Source: Branchipolynoe longqiensis (taxonomy: Eukaryota; Annelida; Polychaeta; Phyllodocida; Polynoidae). Taken from it: a stretch of DNA of 64,000 nucleotides. The DNA lies in the NCBI GenBank assembly GCA_030323885.1, contig CM059186.1:27699005-27763004 (forward strand), written 5' to 3'. The position numbers were made by a program, and so were the translations under genes. The notes under the pieces are model-generated. The model worked only from the letters and a program-made list of their open reading frames with translations, was not told the origin of the DNA and made no database searches. Of the stretch, positions 50,345 through 61,072 are shown piece after piece; position 1 is the stretch's first letter; each line of letters opens with the position of its first letter.

Positions 50345-51362
50345 ATACATAAATGAATACTTGGTTCGGTAACTACTCAACAAACTACAAGTGATGCAAA
50401 ATAAAGCCCTTAAAATATGCCTCCAAGTACACAAAAGATATCCCACGATAGAACTACACAAAAAATGCAAAGCAACACTATTAACAAGCAGAAGAGAAAC
50501 GCACCTGAAAATACTAGCACACCACTACACCACGAAACCGGATTACACAGTAGCCCCCCGCAGGGACACTAGACACATGGCGGCCCCAATACTCCTAACG
50601 GAAAGAAGCAACATAAAAATACATGAGAGAAGTGTACTAACCATGGCAGCACATGCCTGGAATAAACAAAATGTAAAATTGCGGGCGATCCGTAACCCTG
50701 ACCACTACAAAAAATTCCTAAAGAAAACAATTACAGGCCAGGAAAAGTGGTAGGCACTAAACAGAAAAAATAGGGAAATTAGCTCTCCTAAGTATTAAGG
50801 AAATCAGGAAAGCTATCACCACATGGCGCAGTCCACCTGGGTATGTGTAATGGCACAAACCAACACAGAAGTGGACAGGCCACGGTCATGCAACTGATCC
50901 ACCCTGAAATACAAAATGGCTAGGCAAGCAACACAGCCATCCCGCCTGGCCGCAGTCCTAAAGGGTCCGAGTGTGTTCTAGCACACGAGTGCACTATCTA
51001 AGGACAGGGTTTAGGTGAAAGGATGCTGTAACAAATAACAAAAATCTGAATGGAACGGGATCCTCTCCCACAAGCCTGCATGTCACCCAAGTAGATGTAC
51101 ATAGTAGGCTAAGGTATCATTACTCAGACTAGACAAAAAAAACTGGAAAATTACAAAAAAACTAACATAGGCTATTACTAACAACCAAAATTGCAGAAGG
51201 CTGACCCGAGCAGACACAGGTAAACACTCCTGGGCAAAGGAACAGATCAAGACAGCACCACAGCTGTCCAGCGTTGAAAACAAGCACCCTGACAGGAGCT
51301 TATACGTTATGGGCAGAGTAAATACCTCGTCAATAAAAAAATAAAAAATAAAAATAAAAACT
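50345..51362 (+). mobile_element. 5'-truncated relative of the CR1/L2/Jockey-group LINE
   Basis: Starts inside the C-terminal domain and ends at an A-rich tail (AATAAAAAAATAAAAAATAA) at 51331-51362. The frame 50391-50753 gives QNKALKICLQVHKRYPTIEL, HLKILAHHYTTKPDYTVAPR and LTMAAHAWNKQNVKLRA, which aligns with the end of the LINE at 48220-48670 (QNKALKICLRV, MAAKAWN) but differs at many residues, so it is a different subfamily. The ~570 bp after the stop are 3' UTR. Confidence 0.75.
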
Positions 51363-51800
51363 GGCATAAAAGCACAACAAAATTAATCTTTTACAATACA
51401 TACATATAGTATTTTCTGAAATTGCGACCAAAACAAAAGGTAAAATAATTATGCACACGCACATGCGCATAGGCAGTAAAATGATGCATGCTGATTGGTT
51501 GGTTTCAGCTCTGCAAATTACAGTATTGATGGCAATAATTTTCATAGCATCTCTGTGAATAGCCACTGAAATATTATAAAAGGCTTGAAACAAGATGGCG
51601 CATACTACATTTCTTAGGAGTAGGGATATTCTTTCAGTGGTGACTGAGGCTCTGAAGGATCTACGGTGACATGACAGGTTGCTTTGGTCCGCTTAAAACA
51701 CAATAGGAATGGCATCACTTGAAACAAAACACAGACACAAAAGACAAGCCAGGCCAATGGGTTGTCTGTGTTATCGACCTACATGAACAATACAATGCTC
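51363..51800. other. No feature recognised
   Basis: Unassigned. GCTCTGCAAATTACAG at 51510 and CATCTCTGTGAATAGCC at 51550 look like an inverted, shortened relative of the 50205 duplication. Confidence 0.4.
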
Positions 51801-51813
51801 AATAAAGACTGGG

Positions 51814-52140
51814 ACCAGACGGGATGGCCGAATGAGTTAGAGCGTTCGTCTCCTGTGTTGGTAGACCATGGGGTCGTGGATTCGAACGCTGGTCCAGTCA
51901 AACCAATGACCTAAAAATTGATACTTGTCGCTTCCTACCCAGGCGCTCGCCATTATTGGGCTAGGGCAAGGACTGGTTGGCTCAGTATCAGGATAATGTG
52001 ACTGAGTGGGATATCAGGTCATGGTGCTTGGTGTCCCAGTGGAGCAGCACTATAAAGTTGCCATGAGTGCGCACTGTCACAAGTCGGTACCCGTCGTGAT
52101 ATGACCTTAGGTGGTGCTAGGATGTAAAACAACAACAAAC
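51814..52140 (+). repeat. SINE-A copy with 13-bp target duplication
   Basis: A full-length 327-bp copy flanked by AATAAAGACTGGG (51801-51813) and AATTAAGACTGGG (52141-52153). Intact A-box (TGGCCGAATGAGTTAGAGCG) and near-intact B-box (GGATTCGAACGC) regions. It is the best reference copy of the standard-tail type. Confidence 0.92.
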
Positions 52141-52194
52141 AATTAAGACTGGGTACCTTCACATGTATCTTGCAGTTGCTGTTGTTATTGTCAT

Positions 52195-52530
52195 TGTTGG
52201 TTGGTTCTTGGCGCTTTACGTCCATGCAACATCTAAGGTCATATCAGAACGGGTACCAACTTGTGACAGTGCACGTTCACGGCGACTTTATAGTGCTTCC
52301 CCAGTGGGAGACCAGACTGCCAGCACCATGACCTGATATCCGACTCAGTCACGTTATCCTGACACTGAGCCAACCAGTCCTTGCCCTGTCCTAATAATGC
52401 CAAGCGCCAGGCTAGGAAGTGACAAGTATCAATTCTTAAGTCATCGGTTTGACTCGACCAGTGTTCGAACCCCACGATCTACAAAAATGGGAGACGGGCG
52501 CTCAACTCATTCAGCCATCCTGTTTGGTAT
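52195..52530 (-). repeat. SINE-A copy, full length
   Basis: Tail GGTTGGTTCTTGGCGCTTTA to head CTCATTCAGCCATCCTGTTT. It lies tail to tail with the copy at 51814, giving inverted arms of ~325 bp with a ~55-bp spacer. ATTGTC near 52187 and 52534 may be part of a target duplication. Confidence 0.88.
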
Positions 52531-52554
52531 ATTGTCGTTATTGCTGTTATTGCT

Positions 52555-52634
52555 GCTTTAAAACTAAGTAGTGTGATGAAAGCATCAAATTTGGGAACAA
52601 CAAACATTTACCCTAGATTTGATTCCACATATCA
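52555..52634. mobile_element. MITE-C remnant
   Basis: TTTAAAACTAAGTAGTGTGA, AAAGCATCAAATTTGGGAAC, CCTAGATTTGATTCCACATA: a degraded left end, cut by the following SINE. Confidence 0.45.
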
Positions 52635-52645
52635 AAAGGGGGAAG

Positions 52646-52981
52646 GTTGTTTGTTGTTGTTTTACATCCTAGCCACATCTAAGGTCATATCAGGACGGGT
52701 ACTGACTTGTGACAGTACATGCTCATGGCGATTTTATAGTGCTGCCCCACTGGGAAATCAGGCCGCCGGCACCATGAGCCAATATCCCACTCAGTCACAT
52801 TATCCTGACACCGAGCTAACCAGCCCTTGCCCTATCCTAATAATGCCGAGCACCAGGCTAGGAAGCGACAAGTATCAATTTTTAAGTCATTGGTTTGACT
52901 CGACCAGGAACCGGACTCGCGAACTCCCGATCTTCCGCACGCGGGGCCTGTGCTCTACCGATTCGGCCACCACGCCCAGTG
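52646..52981 (-). repeat. SINE-A copy with target duplication
   Basis: Full-length reversed copy flanked by AAAGGGGGAAG (52635-52645) and AAAGGGGAAG (52982-52991). Confidence 0.88.
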
Positions 52982-53207
52982 AAAGGGGAAGAAGCCAAGG
53001 TGGAAAAGGGAGATGTAGGAAAATAATACCAGGTCATGGACATGGGCTCAGAGGGTAGTGGAGCACAGGACAAAATGGAGAAAATTGGTTTCAGAGTCAT
53101 CTGTGGTGCCACAATTACCCTAGCTGTTAAGGGATTGATCAATGTTGATGATGATGGTGGCGATGATAATGATGATGATGATGACATATCCAACTTATAT
53201 ACTAGCA

Positions 53208-53545
53208 TATGTGTTGTTGCTTGGTGCTTTACATCCGAGCAACATCTAAGATCACATGAATACAGGTACCGACTTGTGACAGTGCACACTCGAGGCGACT
53301 TTATACTAGTACTACTGCCGCACTGAAAGACCAAGATGCCTGCACCATGACCCGATATCCGACTCATTCGCATTATCCTAATACTGACCAATACTGTCTT
53401 TGCCCCATCCAATCAATGCAGAGCACCAGGCTAGTTAGTGACAGGCATAAATTTGGTAAGTCACTGGTTTGACTCAGTCATGGTTTGAACCCACGACCTC
53501 CCGCACGGAAAGCCAGCCAACGCTTTCACCAATTCGTCCACCCCG
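53208..53545 (-). repeat. SINE-A copy, full length, diverged
   Basis: Tail TTGTTGCTTGGTGCTTTACA to head ACCAATTCGTCCACCCCGTT. More substitutions than its neighbours. Confidence 0.82.
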
Positions 53546-53770
53546 TTCGATCACTAGTGTCATACACTATATCAAACAAATATTAATACATAAAAGAAAT
53601 ACTAGATCAATTTAATAGAACCTTTCACTGTTGAAATGTATCGTATCCATCTAGAATTTCGATGTGAACGCCAAGATTAATGTCCCATGTTTCCACTTCA
53701 AAGGTGTGTGTCCCCGTCCTCACATGACCTTAGATGTTGCCAGGACGTAAAACCCCAAAAATCAACCACC
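53546..53770. other. MITE-C scrap and SINE-A tail scrap
   Basis: 53600-53640 (AATACTAGATCAATTTAATAG) resembles MITE-C interior. 53713-53765 (+) is a SINE-A tail (CATGACCTTAGATGTTGCCA, GGACGTAAAACCCC). Confidence 0.55.
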
Positions 53771-54059
53771 AAAGGTGTGACAAAAAAACCCCACCTAATA
53801 TAGTGTAGTGGCCCACGGCCCTCCGACTCACAGTCACACACGGAAGAACACCAAGGGGGGGGGGGGGGGGGGGGGGGTCAGCCACACGCAGTAGAGGTCA
53901 GCCCAGTTGGGGTCTCACCGGTGGCTACCCGTGCCGCCACCTGGCGCAGTGCATAGGTACTGCGCTGGTGCAAAGCATAGTCTCCGCTACTACCGCGTGG
54001 TAGTAGAGCTCATGTTCAGACTACTACAATAGTATATCTAGATTAAAACATTAATTGCA
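53771..54059. other. No gene; long G run
   Basis: A run of ~22 G lies at 53857-53878. The rest is unassigned, possibly more of the LINE upstream of 54060. Confidence 0.4.
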
Positions 54060-54540
54060 TGAGTACAAGGTATTGCAAATGTTAACTGTGTAGAGGGGGA
54101 GCCTCCCCCTGAATGTATTGGGTGTCAGTCCCCGCTGACACTCAAACACATTTTACTAAGTTGCGTTGATTTTTTCGGCCCTGCACCAAAAATTCTACAC
54201 TGCAGACAGTATGCATGACCTTTTTACTAAAGCAAAAACAAGAAAACATTTTAGCCTCTTTGAGGGCAGCTGGCCTGTACCACCTCATATAGTTTACTAA
54301 ATAAATTCTATCAATTACTAATAAAACTTTTCTTTTTCTATGGGAATTTGTTTCCCTTGACCACAGATATATGATTGTGAGCTTTCTAATTTAATGAGTT
54401 TCTATTGGCACATAATTGATTGTCTGCTTTTACATGTAAAAGCAATGGTTTGAACAACAAAACTAACATTTCTCGCCGTGAATATGGCCTATGCTGCCGA
54501 CACGGCGTAAAACAACCACCAATCAATCAATCAATCAGTG
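54060..54540 (+). mobile_element. LINE 3' end with zinc-like C-terminus and (AATC)n tail
   Basis: 54111-54170 encodes ECIGCQSPLTLKHILLSC, a C-x2-C-x7-H-x4-C pattern as found near the C-terminus of several LINE clades with or without RNase H. About 50 decayed codons follow (stops present), then TSYSLLNKFYQLLIKLFFFY, a 3' UTR with CATGTAAAAGCAATGG and CTCGCCGTGAATATGGCC, and the tail CAATCAATCAATCAATC. Fragments of the same 3' end are at 6483 and 40028. Confidence 0.7.
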
Positions 54541-54692
54541 TAGAAAAACATAATCGAAAACCAAACGAAATGCAACAGAAAATCAATCCGCATGGATTAT
54601 GACCACTACTGCAAAGCGGCGAAAACAAGCGGCGTTATGAGCAGAATAAACAAACCATGACTACAAAAAAAAAAAATCCCCTACATTAACCA

Positions 54693-54790
54693 TAAAGTCG
54701 CCATGAGCGCGCACTGACGTCACAGGTCGGTACGCATCCTAATATGTTGAGATGTTGCTAGGACGTAATACCCCAACAAACAAACAACAT
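54693..54790 (+). repeat. SINE-A 3'-end fragment
   Basis: CATAAAGTCGCCATGAGCGC to CCCCAACAAACAAACA. Confidence 0.75.
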
Positions 54791-54919
54791 CCCGGCCATC
54801 AACACAGCACACCGGAACTAGTGGCGACCATTGCACTCAGCATCACCAGGTCTGTTGACCCCAACTCGCCGAGCAGTCAGCCTCATCCATAAATCACCAG
54901 CCATCAGCCATCAGCCACC

Positions 54920-55524
54920 ACACCCAGACACACACAGACACACCCACACAGACCGACACTCACACACACACACCGACACTCACAGACACACACACCCACT
55001 CACACAGACCGACACTCACAAACACACAGACACACACTGACCGACACTCACAGACACACACACCGACACTCACAGACACACACAGGCCGACACTCACATA
55101 CACACAAACAGACCGACACTCACAGACACAGACATACACAGACCGACCCTCACACACGCACACACACTGACCGACACTCACAGAAACACACACAGACCAA
55201 CCCTCACACACACAGACCGACACTCACACAGACACAGACCGACCCTCACAAACGCACAGACCGACACTTACACACCAGGGATGAAAGTGGTCTCTGGGAA
55301 AAAAAGCGGAAATGCTGATATTCTCCCATAGGTTTAACATTGTCAGGGAATCGCGGAAAATTTCCCGAAGTCAGGTTTTAAATATATTGGTATACACTGA
55401 AAGTGCTGCACCGTTTGAAGCATGTATTAGTAGTGTACGCTGATAGTGCTGCAACGCTTGGAGCATTTATTAATATTAGTAGTGCACGCTGATAGTGCTG
55501 CAGCATCAGCACCATCAAAGAAGG

Positions 55525-55586
<62 letters not shown>

Positions 55587-56215
55587 TAGTATACGCTGAT
55601 GGTGCTGTGGGATTGAAAAATCTCGGAAATCCGCGGAATCGCGGAGATCTTTCATCCCTGACACACACACTCACAGACCGAGCCTCACACACACACACAG
55701 ACCGACACTCACAGACACACACACACAAACACACCCACACCTACCCACATACCCACACACACAGACCGACACTCACAGACAGACACACACAGACCGACCC
55801 TCACACACAGACCGACACTCACAGACACACACCCACACCCACATCCACACAGACCGACACTGACACCCACCCACACAGACCGACACTCACACACACAGAC
55901 CGACCCTCACACACACACATACCGACACTCACAGACACACACCCACACACAGACACACACACCAACACCAACCCACATATCCACACACACAGACCCACAC
56001 ACCCAGACCCACACCCAGACCCACACACCCACAGACTGACACACACACCCATACAAACGCCCACACACAGAGACACCCCCACCCACCCCCACACCCGCAC
56101 ACAGACACCAAAAAACACCCACACCCACACACACACACTCATACACACCCACACCCACCTAGACCGACACACCCACACACACCTAGACCGACACACCCAC
56201 CCACCCACACACCGA
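54920..56215. repeat. CACAGACCGACACTCA satellite, split by a MITE
   Basis: Units of 16-30 bp (ACACACAGACCGACACTCAC, AGACCGACCCTCACAC) run 54920-55275 and 55661-56215, with the MITE at 55276-55660 between. The last ~250 bp drift to CCCACACCCACA. All long frames here are repeat translations. Confidence 0.9.
55276..55660. mobile_element. hAT-like MITE with an expanded ATA run
   Basis: 385 bp. Ends CAGGGATGAAAGTGGTCTC and GAGATCTTTCATCCCTG. A subterminal inverted motif GAATCGCGGAAAATTTCCCG / CGGAAATCCGCGGAATCGCG follows. CACAC-type flanks on both sides fit a hAT-style 8-bp duplication but are uninformative within the satellite. Inside, GTAGTGTACGCTGATAGTGC, TGCAACGCTTGGAGCAT is repeated two to three times, and an (AAT)n of ~60 bp lies at 55527-55587. 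Confidence 0.75.
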
Positions 56216-56374
56216 CACTCACCTCTCTACCAGCTAACCTGCTGCAACCATTAGTCACGGAAAAAACGCATTTAACCAGTCGCGATGGATTCACTTTCAC
56301 AGACACAAATTAACCCACCGATAATGACAAAATGAGCGTTATATATGTATATGTATATATATATACATATATAT

Positions 56375-56409
<35 letters not shown>

Positions 56410-56524
56410 AATGTTATGTGTATATGTGATGCATAACGCATTATGCAAGTATAAATGCTAGGAACATATATATGTTGCTACTTCCTCCGTCGGCGCATTG
56501 GTGCAGTGTCCCCTCCCCCATCCC
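56216..56524. other. No gene; AT microsatellite
   Basis: TATATATAC runs at 56340-56410. Otherwise unassigned. Confidence 0.5.
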
Positions 56525-56795
56525 ACCCAACTTTTATTTAAACTTTGAGATATTCGAAGTGCAAATGCAGAAACTTAATTTGGCAAAGCTCTTACAGTTA
56601 CTCCATAGGCTTCTTCGGTAAGAAGTTCTATTAAATTGGCTCGGTATGCCATTCTGTGTGGTGATAAATGTTTGAAGAGTGCACCAGTATCTAAGTTAGA
56701 TATGTAGTATCTAAGTTACATATGTAGAATCCAATCTGGATCACTGGTTTGGTTGTGAAAATTTGATGTTTTCATCGGACTATGCAGCTTTAATT
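56525..56795. mobile_element. MITE-C copy, left end missing
   Basis: From TTTTATTTAAACTTTGAGAT to the right end CATCGGACTATGCAGCTTTA. ATGTAGTATCTAAGTTACAT AT is a small internal duplication. Confidence 0.7.
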
Positions 56796-56876
56796 GTCGG
56801 CAATCATCAAAGTTATACTGAAAACTGAGGTTCCCGGCGGTGATTCCATGGTAAAAGGAGTTGATATGCATCCGAA

Positions 56877-56908
56877 CACGTCACGTCACGTGACGTCACG
56901 TCAGCCCC
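56877..56908. promoter_or_regulatory. Overlapping CACGTG and TGACGTCA motifs
   Basis: The string holds an E-box core CACGTG (56888-56893) overlapping a CRE palindrome TGACGTCA (56892-56899) within a run of ACGTC steps. No gene start is seen nearby, so function is only possible. Confidence 0.3.
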
Positions 56909-56949
56909 TCTGACAAAAGCACGCCTATCGGTGGCTCATGTCCCACCTG

Positions 56950-57719
56950 TAGCACCCGGCCTGTGACCACCCCCGCCCTGCCCTGCCCCGCCCCACCCCG
57001 CACAACCCCACCCCGCTACATCCCACCCCCACCAATCCCCGCTCCACCACACCATGCACCGCCCCCCCCCCGCGCCACCCCACCACACCCCACCCCACCC
57101 CACCCCGCTCCACCACACCATGCACCATAGCTTTAGTATGGAACATGAAGTAGAAACTGTGGTTCCAGGATCAAATGGCTACATATATAGGCACAGAGTT
57201 GGTGAAATGTGCGAGAATGCAAAAAGACAAGATGGCAGTGCTAGAACGCCATCGATTTCACTTTTAAATCTTATTAAACTAGATCTGTTATTATATTTTT
57301 CAACTCAAAGGTAGCGGGAAAATATGAAGACATCTACAAAGAATAAATGTTGCTTCTTAGATTGTGAAATTAGGCTCTCATTTCATTAACCCGCTTTTTC
57401 GACCGTTTTTATATAGGGCTGGTCTTCACCCGTGTACTGCGAGTAGCGGGTGAATCCTTTATCTACGTCCCGCCCTGCCCCACCAATCTAATCATACCAT
57501 GCCTCTCCCCGCCTCTCCTGGCCCTGCTACACACCTCGGCACCGATTGTAATTTGTATCGTCCGGCCCGCCACACTGGATTTTACACCCAAAAAAAGAAT
57601 AACATCATTTTTTTTTTAAGTATCAAAATTGTGTGCTAACTATGGATTCACCATGATAACACACTGTCGGTTGAATGTAGATAGCTACATAAACAGACGG
57701 TCTCAACATTCCCATCTTG
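56950..57719. other. C-rich repeat, then unassigned sequence
   Basis: 56950-57125 is CCCCACCCCGC/CACCACACCATGCACC low-complexity sequence with a ~60-bp duplication (CTCCACCACACCATGCACCG). The rest to 57719 is unassigned. The frame 57054-57314 is not supported as a gene. Confidence 0.5.
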
Positions 57720-58745
57720 GTCAATCCTGGTCAATCCTGGTCAAATCAAGCTAATGACTTAAAAATTGACATGTGTCGCTTCCTAGCTATACGCTCAGCA
57801 TTATTAGGATATGGCAATGACTAGTTGGCTTAGTGTCAGGATAATGTGACTGAGTGGGGAATCGGGTCATGGTGCTGGCGGCCTGGGGCTGTATGCAGCA
57901 ATCGGAGTTAGGGCCTTAACCGCGGTTTGACTATCTCCACAGGGCTAACTGTGGAAAATCCGTATGCATCAATCGGTGCCAGCGCTAACCGCCGACCGTA
58001 GCCTAGGCTAAGCTAAACCATTATCAAATCGGGTTTAACTGCTAGCCGGGGCGGTTAGTGTGTGTGTATGGATGTAAATCTATTCAATGCCATCATATTT
58101 AACAGAGTTACATAGTCAAATAGTGAAATTTTATTAAATTAACCCTAAAATCGAAGCGAGATTAACGCTGCTGCCGCAAAGGCGGCGATATTAATATTTT
58201 CGAATCGATGAATGTAAAGTAAACAAATCGCCGCCGCTGCAGCGACGTCGATATCCATACTGTCCAATGTCAACTAAAAATGGTTGCCGCCGCCGCCGCC
58301 GCCAAATCGATGGCAATATATTACACCCAAATCTATTCAATGCTGTCATATTTAACAGAATTACATACGCAATAAGTGAAATCTTATCAATTTAACCCTA
58401 AATTCGAACCAATATTAACGCTCCCACCGCATTGGCGGCGTTACTCATATTGTCGACTCGAGGGAATTCCCAAATCTATAAATAACTTCACGGTTATCTA
58501 CCCGCCCCGGCTAAAACATTGGTGCATACCAGTTTACCTTTTTCGCGGAACCCCCGGTACCCGGTGTTAGCTGACCGGAGCTAGCACCTAGCTCCGGTTA
58601 AGCCTAGCACAACTTGGTGCATACGGTCCCTGGTCTCCCAGTGGGGAAGCACTATGAAGTCACCATGAGTGTGCACTGTTACCAGTCAGTACTCGTCCTG
58701 ATATGACCTTAGATGTTGCCAGGACGTTAAACTCCAATAACCAAC
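57720..58745 (+). repeat. SINE-A copy split by a Pal730 element
   Basis: Head remnant and body at 57735-57886 (AATGACTTAAAAATTGACAT to GCGGCCTGG). It resumes at 58630 with CTGGTCTCCCAGTGGGGAAG and ends CCAATAACCAACC. The A-box part of the head is degraded. Confidence 0.85.
57887..58629. mobile_element. Pal730 palindromic element, copy 5
   Basis: 743 bp inside SINE-A, flanked by CTGG (57883-57886 and 58630-58633). The uninterrupted SINE reads GGCCTGGTCTCCC, so a 4-bp duplication is directly shown. The motif at all four sites is GTATGCANCAA (57891, 57962, reversed at 58519 and 58613). Inner arms carry TTCAATGCCATCATATTTAA, AACCCTAAAATCGAAGC and the GCCGCCGCCGCCGCC centre. Confidence 0.85.
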
Positions 58746-59572
58746 CAACCCTACCATGTTCATTTCGCCCCGCACCGCCTTGCACTGCACAAACTAACTC
58801 CACTTCGCTCTGTCCCTGCCCCTCCCCTCCCCTCCTCTCCCCGCCCCCCGCCGCCTCTCTCTATCCCACCCTGGCCCACCTGTCTCATCGAGGTCTCATT
58901 CCGCTCCGACCCCGCTCCTCCCTACCTGGTGTTCTCTGTGGCAGAGTGGTTAGACTTTTTTCTAGGTCGGACTCATAATCTGAAGGTCATCACAGCATCA
59001 TCAAAGGCCAGTTGCTCTCATACCATGTCTATATGGTGGGGGAGGTTAAAAGTCCCTTGGGTCGGTAAAAGTGTAGGCTCGGGCTTTCTATCGACAAACT
59101 GTCTAATGGTGAAAACAAGTCTATTCAGACTTATTCATGCTAGGCAGTATAAATCTTCAAGAACCCCCCCCCCCCCAGCACACCTGAGAAAATACCAGTG
59201 TCCAGAAATTTCAGACACACACACATGAAACAAATATATGTGTAAGCACAAAATTGTTCACACATTGCTACAGGAAATAAAAAAATTGTAAGCACAATAT
59301 TTCTTTATGTGAAGTGCACATTATAAAAATGTATGATGGACAAGAAATACGACGCTGAGAGAAATTGTTTGCACTTGATTACAGTGGAACAATGTTGCTA
59401 CGCCCCTGGGTGCCATTTTTCTTTTCGCTGCCACATCAAGGCAGTCCCAGACAACCCTCACACCTGGGCCCTGCCACACTTCACAATATATCACACATCG
59501 CACGCAAATAACCCCACCCACCCACCTACGAACCAACCCACCCACATACAAAGCATCACCCCCTTTGCGCAC
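58746..59572. other. C-rich stretch, degenerate tRNA-like head, no gene
   Basis: 58800-58920 is C/T-rich. 58943-58990 (GGCAGAGTGGTTAGAC, GGACTCATAATCTGAAGGTC) looks like a tRNA D-arm and anticodon arm of a SINE or an old tRNA pseudogene, without a B box. 59168-59180 is a C run. No coding sequence supported. Confidence 0.45.
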
Positions 59573-59905
59573 GTTTGTTTGCTTGCTGGGGTTATACATC
59601 CTAGCAACATGTAAGGTCACATTTGGATAGATACCGACTAAGGACAATACCAACACACTCATGGCGACTTCATAGTGCTGCCCCACAAGAAATCTGGGCC
59701 ACTGGCACCGTGACCAAATATCCCACAGTGTCACATTATCCTGATACTCACTAATTCAGCTAACCAGTTCTTGCCCTATCCTAGAAATGTCAAGTGCCAG
59801 GCTATCAATTTTGGGAGTCACTGTTTTGACTAGGCCAGGATTAGAACCCCCCGACCTTCCACATGGGAAGTCAACGCTCTTACCGACTAGACCACCACAC
59901 CCGGT
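59573..59905 (-). repeat. SINE-A copy, full length, diverged
   Basis: Tail TTTGCTTGCTGGGGTTATAC to head GACTAGACCACCACACCCGG. A small duplication (TACTCACTAATTCAGCTAAC) lies in the body. Confidence 0.82.
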
Positions 59906-60084
59906 TTTATATCAAGTGGGCTTTCTTTCCCTTCATTCTTTAAAAAAAATGAAAATGGAAGAATATTATTATTCTCTACACGGACAGTCCATTTGATGTT
60001 ATTAGGAATACATGAATATGAAAATACACACCATCTCTGTGACTACCTGTCCACTTTGCATTGGATTCAAAGACTTTGGGACTG

Positions 60085-60785
60085 CATATTTATTTAAAAC
60101 AGCATAGTTCGATGAAAAATCCAATTTTACTTACCTAATCACTTAAATACCTTTGGTCCTACATGTCCGACTTAGATACTCTGACACTTGTTAAATATTG
60201 ATTGCAATTTGGTTGGTTGATTGCTGGAGTTTTAGGTCCTGGCAACATCTAAGGTCATATCAGGAAGGGTACTGACTTGTGACAGTGTGCATTCACGGTG
60301 AGTTTATAGTGCTGCCCCACTGCGAAATCAAGGCCGCCAGTACCATGAACTGATATGCCACTCAGTCATATTATCCAGACACTGAGTTAACCAGTACCTG
60401 CCCTATCCTATTAATGCCGAGCGCCTGGCTAGGAAGCGACAAGTATCAATTGTATAAGTCATTGGTTTGACTCGACCGGGAACCTAACACCCGATCTCCC
60501 GCATGCGAGGCCCGCGCTCTACCGACTCGGCCACCGCGACTGGTATTGCAGTTAGGCACTTCTGTGCTATGCTTGATAATGGGTAAACAAAGCCTGTGTC
60601 CAGCATTTTGGAGTACATTCCAACATCAATTTGGCATGGTGTCACTTCGAACATCTCCAAATTCAACCCTTTAAAATAAAAATTACTTCATACTAAAAGT
60701 AAAGCAGATTACGATATGATCAATATAACACATTTATGACAAAATATGGCAGAAACTCGAAACCGTCGGATTTATACAACTTTAA
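60085..60785. mobile_element. MITE-C copy interrupted by SINE-A
   Basis: Left part 60085-60200 (AAACAGCATAGTTCGATGAA, ACTTAGATACTCTGACACTT), right part 60640-60785 (TACTAAAAGTAAAGCAGATT to CGTCGGATTTATACAACTTT). The SINE at 60212-60540 lies between. Confidence 0.75.
60212..60540 (-). repeat. SINE-A copy inside MITE-C
   Basis: Full-length reversed copy. ATTGCAATT before and ATTGCAGTT after are a probable target duplication. Confidence 0.88.
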
Positions 60786-61072
60786 CCAGACGATATGGCT
60801 GAATGAGTTGGTAGGTCGTGGTATTTGAAGCCTCAGGTTCGAACCCTGGCCGAGTCAAACCAATGACCAGACGGGATGGCCGAATGAGTTAGAGCGTCCA
60901 TCTCTCGTGGTGGTAGATCGTGGGATCGAATCCTGGTCGAGTCAAACCAATGACTTAAAAATTGATACTTGTCGCTTCCTAGCCAGATGCTCGGCATTAC
61001 TAGGATAGGGCAAGGAGCAGTGGAATGAGGAAGACCAGTCGTCTGCGACTGACATTTCTCTCGCTTAAATTA
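60786..61072 (+). repeat. SINE-A head scrap and a complete second-tail copy
   Basis: 60786-60865 is a rearranged head (GATATGGCTGAATGAGTTGG, GGTTCGAACCCTGGCCGAGT). 60866-61072 is a compact 207-bp SINE: ACGGGATGGCCGAATGAGTT, B box GGGATCGAATCCTGG, body to AGGATAGGGCAAGG, then AGCAGTGGAATGAGGAAGAC, CAGTCGTCTGCGACTGACAT, TTCTCTCGCTTAA. This is the best reference for the short second-tail type. Confidence 0.85.

Noticed and set aside
52573..53058. 161-codon plus-strand frame
   Set aside because: Also SINE-A read-through.
55607..56254. 215-codon His/Thr/Pro frame
   Set aside because: Satellite translation, joined to MITE sequence at the 5' side.
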